A DNA stretch of 61,790 nucleotides from an uncultured Bacteroides sp. (GTDB lineage: Bacteria; Bacteroidota; Bacteroidia; Bacteroidales; Bacteroidaceae): the NCBI GenBank assembly GCA_947074205.1, contig CAMTOQ010000017.1, forward strand, positions 1 to 61,790, in the 5' to 3' direction. Positions 1 to 10,500 of this stretch are shown in pieces. Under the pieces are notes generated by a model. That model was given only the letters and a program-made list of their open reading frames with translations. It did not search any database and was not told the DNA's origin. Each line of letters opens with the position of its first letter. The stretch's first letter is position 1. The translations under genes were made by a program, and so were the position numbers.

Positions 1-2824
1 AGTAGTAAGTATTACGATTACTCAAATCAACAGGATTTCCATTTTTATCCATTGTGTTGTATTCAGCCCACAAATCAGGTAGACCACCCATTGTTTGATA
101 CCATCCGGCTGCAGGAATTGTCACCTCGGCAATAGTATTGATAAACACTGTTTTTGGTGAGTTATGCCATGGGCGACCCAACCACACTGAATAAGTTGAA
201 GGGTCGGCCACCTGTGTTGTTGTGATTGTATTGTTCATAAACACATAGCCCCATTGAGTTCCAACCTTATGATTGGGTGCTACAATATACCCGCCAGACG
301 GGCGAACAATATTTATAGTACATGCATCAAAATAAACATCACCCGCACCATAAATAAAATCAACGGCACCTTCAATCCAGCAGTTTTTAGCATAATGTCT
401 ATCGGCTATGCTCTTTGTTGAGGTAAGCCAAGTGTCTTGATAACTCAACATCTTACAATTGTTGAAAACTATGCGATCATTGTTTGAATATAGCGCCAAA
501 GCTTGTGGTCCAGCATTCTTTTCTGTACCCCATGAGTTTTCGAAAATGATATTTTCGAACATAATATCAGAGGCCTGACACACTACTGTTGCTCCTTCTG
601 AAACATGATAAGTAGGAATAGATGCATCACCTGTTGATCCACACAATCTATCATCAGTAAACTTCACTTTTTCGGCATCTTGTCCTATAAAATGCAAATA
701 GGGCTTACTTGCGGGAATATTGATATGCTCTTTATAAACCCCATTTTTGATAAAAATTAAAAATGGACGTATCTGATTATCTGGAGCGGCATCAATTGCC
801 GATTGAATTGTGGTATAGTCACCCGTACCATCAGCCGCAATTATCATGTCATATAGTCGAGCCACAGGTTGCGTTCTTTCCATAGTTGTGAATGAGATAG
901 TAGTTCCTTGATAAGAGTTACCACTTCTATCCACTATTTTTCCTTGTGGTATCGTTATGCTGTAGCTTGTGTTATAATTAAGTCCATTATAAGGTAATAT
1001 TACATTCTTTCCGCTAAAGCTAGCTGTCAATACCTCATTATTGAGTACGCAATCTCCACTCCCCTCTATTACTCTTTCATCAAATGTAAGAATGATTGAT
1101 CCACTGGCAGATATACCTGTTTCATTATTTTGTGGGTTGGATGCCAAAAGTACCGGTGCTTTATTATCATCTACATACTCTTCCTCTGCCAACACAAATA
1201 CATCTGTTATACAAGTTCCATCAACGCCGGTAGCTGTTCCTTTAATCTCGGAGGACATATCAGCACGAAAACGCACATACACTTTATCTTTATTATCACA
1301 AGCAGCGGGTAAAGCAAATCGATCCGATTTCCATACTTTGGCATCCGGTATTACAATCTCACCTACTTTTATATAGTTAGTTCCATCTATCGAGTATTCT
1401 ACTAACTGAACAGAGTAGGCATTATAGTTGAGTCCCATAGTAGCAAGCACTTCAACATTGGTATAACCATTCGTAGAAAAAGATATCTCGTAATGGTATC
1501 TCTCATCGTCCGGGAGCACTTCACCATCCGTTTGACTACCTACACGAAATGGTCTCCAGTTTACTGCACAATACATATCGTTATACTTTCCCGCAACAAC
1601 ACCTTTGGCCAACCAGGATGATTCAGAAGAACTATTCTTCAAAACAAAGAGACCTGCATTATCGCTCACTGATTTATAATCGGCTGGGCGACTGCTACTT
1701 GGACTATCTAAATAAAAATCCCAACCAACTATATAATCACAATTGCTAAATTGGGCTGTAATTTCTACATCTTGATTCATTGTTATATACTTGGTGGCCG
1801 AAGTAGTGTTATCGTCCCAATTAGTAAAAGTGAATATTGGATTATTAACTGCGGTAAGGGCTATTTCAGTTCCCTCTTCATAATAAACCTGTCCATTGAT
1901 AAGCGTTCCTGCCGGAGAAACTGAGACCAAGTTTGAGTTCACACCTTCAGAGTAGTTAAGAGAGAAGGTATATATCTGATTTTTTGAATATACAGCACGT
2001 AGATAAGTATCTTTATCGATTTCAAGTTGATAAGGGTTATCTGTAGAAACTATATTTCCTGACATATCTTCCCAATGTTGGAAGTGATAGCCAAAATTCT
2101 CTGTGGCAGTTAAGGTTATCAATGAACCTTCATCATAAGTAGCAGATAGTGGGTTAATAATTATGTTACCAGCCTCAGCATCGGCAGGAATTGCTGTTAA
2201 CGAATAACTCGGCACAGGAATTGCTTCGCCCTGATATGTACCCGAAAGTACAAAAGAGCTCAATCCCATCACTTTGTTATTGGCTAAATTATAGGGTGTC
2301 ACAGTAAATATGAAAGACTCTCCTTCTACTGTAATCCCATCTATCGCCACATCAAATTCTGTATAGTGTGGGTCAGTTCCCTCGCGCTCAATATTGTATT
2401 TTGTAACTAACAATATTTCTTCTCCACTCTCTTTGCGACAAGAGATATCGATATCACATCCACTTGTACCATATTTGGTAGCAGCAAAGGTTAAGCGCGT
2501 AGGAGTAAAAGCGATTCCTTTTCGTGGAGAAACACGAAATACAATCTCATCATTTACATTGTGAGTTGTATTTCTCTCGGTAGGTTGAAACTGAGAAAAG
2601 GTATAAGGATCTCTATTGCGAGTAGCTGCCAGAAGGGTTAAATTACTTCCGTAAGAGTAGGAAGAAAGTGAAAATATTTCATCAACAGAAATGATGGCAG
2701 CTGTCGAATTATTTTGGCCTTCATTGAAAGGCCAGTTTAAAGTCACATTAGTCTGCGCATTCAATATATGTGCATTCATCTGCACAAAGAGCACTAATAA
2801 AAAAAGCGAAAAGTTTTTCATCAT
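1..2824 (-). CDS. Pectin methylesterase (CE8), multidomain, 3' end outside window
   Basis: This frame is open from an ATG pair at 2824/2821 to the window edge, giving about 941 codons with the C-terminus missing. A signal peptide (about residues 1-23, ending LNAQ) is followed by a beta-rich N-terminal region. Then come one or two bacterial repeat modules (about 200-350, with GYHFQHWED and FTFTNWDD), a discoidin/CBM-like region, and an SbsA-type Ig-like domain beginning NKAPVLLASNPQNNETG. The CE8 beta-helix carries GVYKEH, QALALY, YQDTW (near 795), DFIYGAG (near 822) and LGRPW (near 884). These supply the expected Gln, two Asp and Arg of pectin methylesterases. The enzyme would demethylate homogalacturonan outside the cell or in the periplasm. 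The regulator at 2907-6047 lies just upstream on the same strand. The family call is firm; the accessory domains are less sure. Confidence 0.9.
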   Translation of the reverse strand, partial: MMKNFSLFLLVLFVQMNAHILNAQTNVTLNWPFNEGQNNSTAAIISVDEIFSLSSYSYGSNLTLLAATRNRDPYTFSQFQPTERNTTHNVNDEIVFRVSPRKGIAFTPTRLTFAATKYGTSGCDIDISCRKESGEEILLVTKYNIEREGTDPHYTEFDVAIDGITVEGESFIFTVTPYNLANNKVMGLSSFVLSGTYQGEAIPVPSYSLTAIPADAEAGNIIINPLSATYDEGSLITLTATENFGYHFQHWEDMSGNIVSTDNPYQLEIDKDTYLRAVYSKNQIYTFSLNYSEGVNSNLVSVSPAGTLINGQVYYEEGTEIALTAVNNPIFTFTNWDDNTTSATKYITMNQDVEITAQFSNCDYIVGWDFYLDSPSSSRPADYKSVSDNAGLFVLKNSSSESSWLAKGVVAGKYNDMYCAVNWRPFRVGSQTDGEVLPDDERYHYEISFSTNGYTNVEVLATMGLNYNAYSVQLVEYSIDGTNYIKVGEIVIPDAKVWKSDRFALPAACDNKDKVYVRFRADMSSEIKGTATGVDGTCITDVFVLAEEEYVDDNKAPVLLASNPQNNETGISASGSIILTFDERVIEGSGDCVLNNEVLTASFSGKNVILPYNGLNYNTSYSITIPQGKIVDRSGNSYQGTTISFTTMERTQPVARLYDMIIAADGTGDYTTIQSAIDAAPDNQIRPFLIFIKNGVYKEHINIPASKPYLHFIGQDAEKVKFTDDRLCGSTGDASIPTYHVSEGATVVCQASDIMFENIIFENSWGTEKNAGPQALALYSNNDRIVFNNCKMLSYQDTWLTSTKSIADRHYAKNCWIEGAVDFIYGAGDVYFDACTINIVRPSGGYIVAPNHKVGTQWGYVFMNNTITTTQVADPSTYSVWLGRPWHNSPKTVFINTIAEVTIPAAGWYQTMGGLPDLWAEYNTMDKNGNPVDLSNRNTYY

Positions 2825-2906
2825 GGTATAAGATTTTAATGAATAATCGTTGGCAGTTTTTCACCTTGCAATATTACTCATTGTGCCTTTATACCATAGG
2901 GTATTT

Positions 2907-5900
2907 TTATTCGTAAATAGTGTCTTTTTCCTCTTCTGAAGGTTTACACACAGCATTCTTATAATCCTTGGGAGAAACACCAAGCATTTTTTTAAAAGTC
3001 TTACTAAAAAACTTTGGATCAGAAAATCCAGAAGCGTAAGCAACTTCTGTTACATTCATTTGTCCGATACTTAAGAGTTGCATCGCTCTTTTTATACGTA
3101 TCTCTCTAATAAAGTCGACAGGCGTTTGCCCCAGTAGCTCCTTTATCTTTTTATAGAAATTGGTTTTTCCCATTGCCATATGCGATGATAAATCGTCTAC
3201 TGTAAATTCACTATTCGAAATATTATCCTCTACAATTGACAAAAGTTTTTCCAAGAATAATTTATCAGTCGATTCTATTTCTGGAAGATTAGGAATCAAT
3301 GATGCACTAATTCTTTTCTGACGTGCTTCTTCTAATGCTTTCTTATAATCAATCATCATCTTCTTGATCTTAAAGAACAGAATACGGCCAAAATAAAACA
3401 ATAGAAAAGCCAATATTACATAGATTACTTTTGCCCAGATAGTTTCACTAAACTTAGGTTTTACGTTTATGTAAATCGTGCGAATATGGTCACTCCAAAC
3501 ACCGTTGGAGTTGGTTGACTTAATTTTTAGAAGATATTCTCCTGGAGCTAGATTGCTAAAATTCACAGAATTGGATGTGCCAATGTAGTCCCACTCTTGT
3601 GTCATTCCTTCCAACATGATAGCATATTCGGCTTTGGTGCCCAATTTATAATTAATCGCGGCAAAAGAGATAGTTAGAGTTCGCTCATCTTTAGATAAAA
3701 AGATTGAATCTAATCGGTCTGGATTACCTTTATAATTCTTATTCTTAATGCTGATTGAATTAATCAATATAGGCGATTCATAAGTATCTATTCTCAATTG
3801 ATTGATATTTAATAAAATCAGCCCTTTGTTAGAAGGGATATATAGAATATTATCTTTATAAATCATTCGACCTTCAGAGAATAACGTTCCTGCTCCAAAA
3901 TCATCGCTTCTAAAATTCACGAACTGCTTAGTGCGTAAATTTAAAGAAGACAATGCCGATTCATAACAGATCCATACAATAGAGTCATTTTGCTGAACTG
4001 TTGATAAACCGATCTCGGAAGCAGCTCCTATATTCATGCCAAACAAATCAAATTGTATAGCATCGCAAAGTAGATTATTTGAAGTTATCTTATTTAAGCC
4101 GCCATTATAGGTCACAGCATATTGATTATCACCATCGGAAAATAAATTAATCAAATTATTGTCGCTCAAGCTATTTACTATGGAAGGTTTACGTGTATTT
4201 ACAAAAAAAGTAGCCTTATCCAAACTATCATCTACGGAGAAGGTGACAAGTCCATCAGTAGTTGCGACGCCCATCACCGAGGGTGAAAGCATTTGCATAT
4301 TACGCACTTTACGGTTTGCTATTGGATAATTAGTGAGCACATTATTATAGTTCATAAACTTAATATCATCCAATGTTTCATAGACAGCCTTATTAATACC
4401 TTTACCATAAGTACCAATCCATACACCTCCATTAGAGTCTTCACAAATGGAGTATATACTATTATCACTAAGCGAGTATGGGGCGTCATCAGAATGGGTG
4501 ATGGATATGATCCGGTTTTTAAAATCGCCCCTCTTTACTATAAAGATTCCTTTTTCTTTTGTACCCAACCAAGCATTATTATCCCCATCAAAATAAATGC
4601 AATAAACATTCGCACCAAATGGAATTTTATTTTTAGTAAAGCTCCCTTTTTGATCTACATAACTTATCTCACCGTCTTTATTCTTTATAGCTAAATAACC
4701 CTCTTTGCTTGCTATCCAAAGATTGCCCTTTTTATCTTCTTTTATATAGCGTATATTATGTCCTGCCAGTTCTATCTCACTAGGCATGAATTGAGGAGTG
4801 ACAATGCCAAAACCTCTCAAAAACATAGTCCAAATATTGTTTTGATTGTCAACAAATATTCGTCTAATTGGGTTATTGGTATCTTCTACTAAACTATACG
4901 GGCTGTGTTGAATAAACCTCTTCTCATTATCCAAATAGTAATATAATTCGCCACTATTATTAACAACCCATATTACGCCATTTTTATCCTCTACCAATTG
5001 AGCGCTTATTTCAGGTTGTCTATCTATCTCGAAAAAATAAGAAGGCATATTAGTGTCAGCCGCGATTCTCAAAATGGCGCCTTGTTCTGACATAGCCCAA
5101 TAATTATCATGTTTATCTTTTCTAAGCCTATTCAAAGTAAATCCTTTTTGAGGCAATTGAAATAAGGTATCTGTTTTAGTTGAGGTATTATAAAGTATAA
5201 ATTGATCCGTGCCTGCTATAATCAATTCATTACGCGCCGAACGAGTTAATAAATCTATTCGATTAGCCAATTTAGCTGTTAACTCAACATGCTCTAATGT
5301 ATCCATTTTGGAGTCATAGAAATAAAGTGAGTTCTCGTCTGTAAAATAGACATCGGTTCCCCAACCAATTACATTCGAGAAGCTTTTGTCTGTCAATCTC
5401 TTTATTATTGGTTCATCTTGACTATAAACAAAAACGCCCTTTGTTGTTACAATCCATTTTTTATGTTGACTATCTGAAATAATGCGGTGAATAATATCCT
5501 CTTTATCAATGGGAATATCTATAGCATTAATTTGAAAGGTGGTATCGTTTACATTAAATATCTGATTATCGCTGTTGACCATCCATGTATTACCACAACG
5601 AAACGTATATATCTTTTTTAATTGAAGTTTTATCTGATGTAATTGGAATAAATCTTCAAAATAATTATTCTTTCGATTAAAGAAATAAACATGATCATTA
5701 TTTTGAGTAACACACCAAAGATTATCAGTTGTAGTCAGATAAATTTGATCTATTCTATTAGACACTAGCGGATTGTTATCACCAGGATTGGCTTTAAATG
5801 TATGAAACTTATATCCATCATACATGTTCAAGCCATTCCAAGTAGAGAGCCAGATGCAACCTTGGCGGTCCTGAATGATTTGTGTTACTTTTCCATGCGA

Positions 5901-6047
5901 TAGACCATCGATTTCACAGAATGTATGATAGGTAAATGACAAAGAGGCAAATAATGGAACAGTACAAACGAGAAGATATATCAAAAATAATATACAGCGT
6001 TTGAATTTCCTTTGTAAGTATGTTTGGGAAGCTTTTAAATAACTCAT
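2907..6047 (-). CDS. Kinase-less SusR-like regulator: propeller sensor, Y_Y_Y, TM, AraC HTH
   Basis: The protein has 1046 aa. After an N-terminal membrane/signal segment (about 17-36) come many Reg_prop propeller blades with motifs such as QDRQGCIWLSTWNGLNMYDG and EDSNGGVWIGTYGKGI. A Y_Y_Y domain follows (about 780-855), then one membrane helix (about 868-890). The AraC-type DNA-binding domain (about 930-1035) contains DLSSHMAMGKTNFYKKIKEL and ASGFSDPKFFSKTFKKMLGV. No histidine kinase (no SHDLR), ATPase or receiver domain lies between the helix and the HTH, where ordinary hybrid two-component sensors have all three. The layout resembles SusR, the membrane-bound maltodextrin regulator. It probably senses a periplasmic oligosaccharide for the adjacent pectin methylesterase gene. 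That target is inferred from position only. A TAnnTTTG-like -7 element sits at 6067-6074. Confidence 0.88.
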   Translation of the reverse strand: MSYLKASQTYLQRKFKRCILFLIYLLVCTVPLFASLSFTYHTFCEIDGLSHGKVTQIIQDRQGCIWLSTWNGLNMYDGYKFHTFKANPGDNNPLVSNRIDQIYLTTTDNLWCVTQNNDHVYFFNRKNNYFEDLFQLHQIKLQLKKIYTFRCGNTWMVNSDNQIFNVNDTTFQINAIDIPIDKEDIIHRIISDSQHKKWIVTTKGVFVYSQDEPIIKRLTDKSFSNVIGWGTDVYFTDENSLYFYDSKMDTLEHVELTAKLANRIDLLTRSARNELIIAGTDQFILYNTSTKTDTLFQLPQKGFTLNRLRKDKHDNYWAMSEQGAILRIAADTNMPSYFFEIDRQPEISAQLVEDKNGVIWVVNNSGELYYYLDNEKRFIQHSPYSLVEDTNNPIRRIFVDNQNNIWTMFLRGFGIVTPQFMPSEIELAGHNIRYIKEDKKGNLWIASKEGYLAIKNKDGEISYVDQKGSFTKNKIPFGANVYCIYFDGDNNAWLGTKEKGIFIVKRGDFKNRIISITHSDDAPYSLSDNSIYSICEDSNGGVWIGTYGKGINKAVYETLDDIKFMNYNNVLTNYPIANRKVRNMQMLSPSVMGVATTDGLVTFSVDDSLDKATFFVNTRKPSIVNSLSDNNLINLFSDGDNQYAVTYNGGLNKITSNNLLCDAIQFDLFGMNIGAASEIGLSTVQQNDSIVWICYESALSSLNLRTKQFVNFRSDDFGAGTLFSEGRMIYKDNILYIPSNKGLILLNINQLRIDTYESPILINSISIKNKNYKGNPDRLDSIFLSKDERTLTISFAAINYKLGTKAEYAIMLEGMTQEWDYIGTSNSVNFSNLAPGEYLLKIKSTNSNGVWSDHIRTIYINVKPKFSETIWAKVIYVILAFLLFYFGRILFFKIKKMMIDYKKALEEARQKRISASLIPNLPEIESTDKLFLEKLLSIVEDNISNSEFTVDDLSSHMAMGKTNFYKKIKELLGQTPVDFIREIRIKRAMQLLSIGQMNVTEVAYASGFSDPKFFSKTFKKMLGVSPKDYKNAVCKPSEEEKDTIYE

Positions 6048-6287
6048 AGATTAAATAAAGGAAAGACAAAGCTAATGAAAGAATCTGATAATAAAAAGTA
6101 TGCTTTGAATTTTCTATATTTCTACGAAAATGAAATAATTAAAACTTACTCACACCTGAACTTTTATAGGACCAAAAAATTGCCACCAAACTATAAAAAT
6201 AACCGAGTCGTAACTATTTACTCCTACGCAAATACTTCAAAATAGATAGAATTAAATTATAATCGGCATATGCATAGAAACAAATGG

Positions 6288-7286
6288 TCATCCACATATT
6301 GTTTCTATTAGTTTCAATTCATCTTCACTGAAGCTTGTATTTTCTAAAGCTTTAAGGTTGTCTGCAATTTGCGTTACAGAACTTGCACCTATTATAACAG
6401 AGGTGACAAGCTGATCTTTTAACAACCAAGCCAATGACATTTCCGCCAACGTTTGCCCTCGGTTAGTCGCCATATCATTTAAGGCTTTAATCTTACTTAT
6501 TGCCTCTTCAGTAAGAGCTTCTTTCTTTAAAAAACCTCCACGCGCTATACGTGAATCTTCTGGAATACCATTTAGATAGCGGTTTGTAAGCAAGCCTTGT
6601 GCTAAAGGAGAAAAGGCTACAAAACCCACTCCATTGTCATCAGCTTGTTGTAGTATACCCTCATTCTCTGGTTCTCTATTAAATAGGTTATATTTACCCT
6701 GATAGGCAAGACAAGGGACAGCTCTTTCTGCTAGATAACTGTAAGCAAAGGAGGCCGCCTCTTTGGGGTATTTAGAGATCCCAACATAAAGAGCTTTTCC
6801 TTGTTTTACTATATCCACCAATGTTTGCAAGGTTTCTTCCAATGGTGTGTTGGCATCATACCTATGCGAATAAAACACATCTACATAGTCGAGATTCATT
6901 CGCTGCAAACTTTGATCAAGACTTGATATTAAATGTTTACGCGAGTTCCATGTTCCATAAGGACCTGGCCACATATCATGCCCGGCTTTAGTCGAGATAA
7001 ATAACTCGTCGCGAAAAGGCATAAATGATTTTTTCATAATTGAGCCAAATGTTTCTTCGGCAGACCCAAAGGATGGGCCATAGTTATTGGCTAAATCGAA
7101 ATGTACTATACCATGATCGAAAGCATAGTGAGCCATTTGCAAACAATTAGAGAAGTTATTCACGTCACCAAAATTATGCCATAAGCCAAGTGATAGTTCA
7201 GGAAGCAAAATTCCACTTTTGCCACATCTCCGATAGCGCATATCATCGTATCGGTTAGCAGAAGGAGAGTAAACACGATTAATCAT
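6288..7286 (-). CDS. Aldo/keto reductase, L-glyceraldehyde-3-phosphate reductase (YghZ) type
   Basis: The 332-aa protein closely follows the YghZ/GpR pattern. It opens with SANRYDDMRYRRCGKSGILL. The catalytic set is an Asp in HFDLANNYG, the Tyr of NNYG, the Lys of STKAG and the His of YSHRYD. An NADPH-binding end contains SVIIGASSVTQIADNL. Family members reduce small aldehydes such as L-glyceraldehyde 3-phosphate and methylglyoxal in the cytoplasm. The gene sits between two glycan-sensing regulators on the same strand, with gaps of about 240 and 220 bp in which I see no further genes. It may detoxify or reduce sugar-derived aldehydes, but no specific link to the neighbouring glycan genes is visible. 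Confidence 0.88.
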   Translation of the reverse strand: MINRVYSPSANRYDDMRYRRCGKSGILLPELSLGLWHNFGDVNNFSNCLQMAHYAFDHGIVHFDLANNYGPSFGSAEETFGSIMKKSFMPFRDELFISTKAGHDMWPGPYGTWNSRKHLISSLDQSLQRMNLDYVDVFYSHRYDANTPLEETLQTLVDIVKQGKALYVGISKYPKEAASFAYSYLAERAVPCLAYQGKYNLFNREPENEGILQQADDNGVGFVAFSPLAQGLLTNRYLNGIPEDSRIARGGFLKKEALTEEAISKIKALNDMATNRGQTLAEMSLAWLLKDQLVTSVIIGASSVTQIADNLKALENTSFSEDELKLIETICG

Positions 7287-7506
7287 TTCGATAGATTTTT
7301 AAATATATAGGTTTCTGGCGCAAAATAAGAATTAATGTTCGTACTTCCAGTATAAAGTTGAAAGTATATTATTAGTGGTTAGTCAATGATACACTTTTGT
7401 AAGATATTCAAAATGCGCCTAAAGCATTTTCTAAACTGCATTTATGATATACATAACACCACACTAACTTGTTTAGCTAGCAAGCAGAAGAGATTGATTT
7501 TGGCTA

Positions 7507-10500
7507 TTATCCTTTCCCCTCAACCTTACTTTTTAGATATTTTGAAGGCAGGCACCCATATTCATCTTTGAAGTACTTTGTAAACTGATTTTGCGACAAA
7601 CCAATTTCATAAGATATCTGAGTAATATTAAGTTGACTTTGTTCTAGCAACTGTCTTCCGCGCTTGATTCGTAAAACGCGTATAAACTCCACAGGAGATT
7701 TTCCGGTAATCGAAATCAGTTTCTTGTATAGATGACCACGGCTCATTCCTACAAATGCGCTAAGCTCCTCTACCGAGAAGTTTGAGTTGTCAATATTCTC
7801 CTCTACACCTTGAATTGCTTTCTTTATAAGCTGCTCATCAAGGCTACTTATGGTTATCTCACTTGGAGATATATCTATTGTGTTGAACTTTTGATGATTC
7901 ATATTTGTCCACTCCAACAATTTATTGATACGCAATAATAAAATATCGGTATTGAAAGGTTTTGTAATATAATCATCTGCCCCCTCTTTAAGTCCATTTA
8001 ATACATGTTCTTCTGCTGTTCTTGCCGTCAATAGTATTATAGGGATATGCGAGATACGAATATCTGTCTTCATTTTTCTACACAGTTCCATCCCATCCAT
8101 TACGGGCATCATCACGTCACTAATAACCATCTGTATTGACTCCTTAAATAAGATGTTAAGCGCTTTCTTGCCATCTGGGGCATCAAATACTTGATAATGA
8201 TCAGAAAGGCATCGAACAATAAACTGCCTAAAATCATCATTATCTTCCACAACTAAAATGTTTGGTTTATCATTCTTATTTCCTACCGACTGGGGCGAAG
8301 CTACGCTATCTACTAATGTAGGAGTAGATGTGAGATGAGTTGTTGTTCCATTAATGGGCAGCATCACAATAAATATGGAGCCACTAGGTTGATTGTCGGC
8401 AACCGAGATTGTACCCCCATGCATTTGAACATACTCTTTTACTATATTTAGCCCAATACCATTACCTGCATAAGTGGTTGTATGATGTTCTTCTTGAAAG
8501 AAGCGTTCAAATATCTTTTCTTTATTTTCAGGTAATATACCTACACCTGTATCTACAACCCTTATACGAGCCTGCTCTCCTTCTTTAGTAACTATACGAT
8601 CTACTATTATCTTTACCGTCCCATTAGTCACATTATACTTTATAGCGTTCGATACTAAATTGAGGATAACTCTTTTCATTTTATTACGGTCAAAATTCAT
8701 CTCAATGGTAGGCGAATGAACCTCCAATAATACTGTAATTCCATTTAAAGCAGTGATTTGATGAAAAGGTGTGCACACCTCTTTTACAAAATCGCTAAGA
8801 TTACCAAATGAGTGAGAAAGCTGAGTTTTACATTCGTCAATATTCCGGAAATCCAACAATTGATCAACTTCATCTAACAGCATTGTTGCGTTTCGATGAA
8901 TTAGTGTCAGTTCACTTCTCATTTCATTAGTTTCTACCTTTCGTAATAGATGTTCTAGAGGGGTGATGACAAGCGAAAGTGGTGTGCGTAAATCGTGGCT
9001 GACATTAGTAAAGAAGCGCATTTTTGCCTCCTCCATCTTTAACTGTTGGTTTAATTCTATCTCATGCTTCTGTGTACGCAATTGCTTACGATGCTTACTG
9101 CGTACCCGTAAAACTGTGTAAACTACCATACTTATTGCCAGTATGATGTAGCAGATGTAGCCGATAGGCGAGAGCCAAAAAGGTGGCTTTATATAAATAG
9201 ACAAACGCGAAGTTCGTATTTGATCGCTTTGAAACGGTTCAATCACTTTAACCTCAAGATCATATTTGCCTGGCGAAAGCTTATTGAAGTAAATGCGGTT
9301 TCCTTCTAATTTAATCCACTCCCCTTTATTGCTAAAGCGATATGCGTATTCTAGTTTATGAAGATTACCATAGTCCATTGCAGATATTTCTAAAGCAAAG
9401 TTATGATCGGAATAATCCAAATAAATAGCATCTGCCAATTGAATATTCTTTTTAAGCAATGTCCTACCATCCAAGGTAACACTATCAACTTCAATAGCTT
9501 GGTTGGCCAAGAAGAATGCAGTAAAAATGACATTCTGATTACGCGGAGTATAGCCTACCATATCCGGATAGATTGATAGATACCCACCTGATCCGCCTAC
9601 TAATAATTCGTTATTACGTTTACGCGTGATCGAGAAATTATTGAAGGTAAAATTATCAATTCCATCTGCTTCAAAGTATGGATAGCAAATGTATTTTAGT
9701 TCTTTCATATTGGGATCATTGATAATATAAACATGTGTGATACCATGATCGGTAGCAATCCACATATTTTTGTTATTATCTTCAATTATAGCACGAATAT
9801 AAGTGTGGGTTAGACCTTCGTTTTCACCCAAATATACTAGAGAATCGTCTTTCTTATTATATATATTTATGCCTCTACGTCCACCTACCCAAAGCAATCC
9901 CCGGCTATCCTGATAAATACAATTGGCATAATTGTCTTGAATGATTGGACGCCCATCGCTTGTTTCTGAAGCATATACCATTTCTTTAGTAATTATATCC
10001 ATACAGTACACCCCCGAACTTGTAGCAATGAAGAGTTCGCGTCCACTGCTATACGATATATCGGCTATATAGTCGGTAAGAAGAGGCGAATTGGCTCGTG
10101 TATATTTGCTAAGTGTGCCGTGAGTATCAAGGCAAAATAATCCCTGAGTATAGGTAGCTAGCCAGATGTTGCCATTATTATCTTCAGTGATGCGACGTAT
10201 ATGAAGTGGAATCTCATTTCCATTATCGTTTTGAACTAGAGTTTGCAACGGAATGAAAATGTCGTTGAACAAATAGAAAGCGCCACCACCGTAGCTACCC
10301 CACCAAATACGCTCTTTTGAGTCGATAAATGAGCAGACAATGAGGTTGGAAGGAAGATTGCGCTCGCCCTTTTGATAGTGCACTCGTCTACCGTTAAGGC
10401 GATATTGTTCAATACCCTCGCCATCATACCCTAACCAAAGATCTCCTTTGTTATCTTCAATCAGGCAATTTACATCTTCATTGAGAAGTAATTTATGGTT

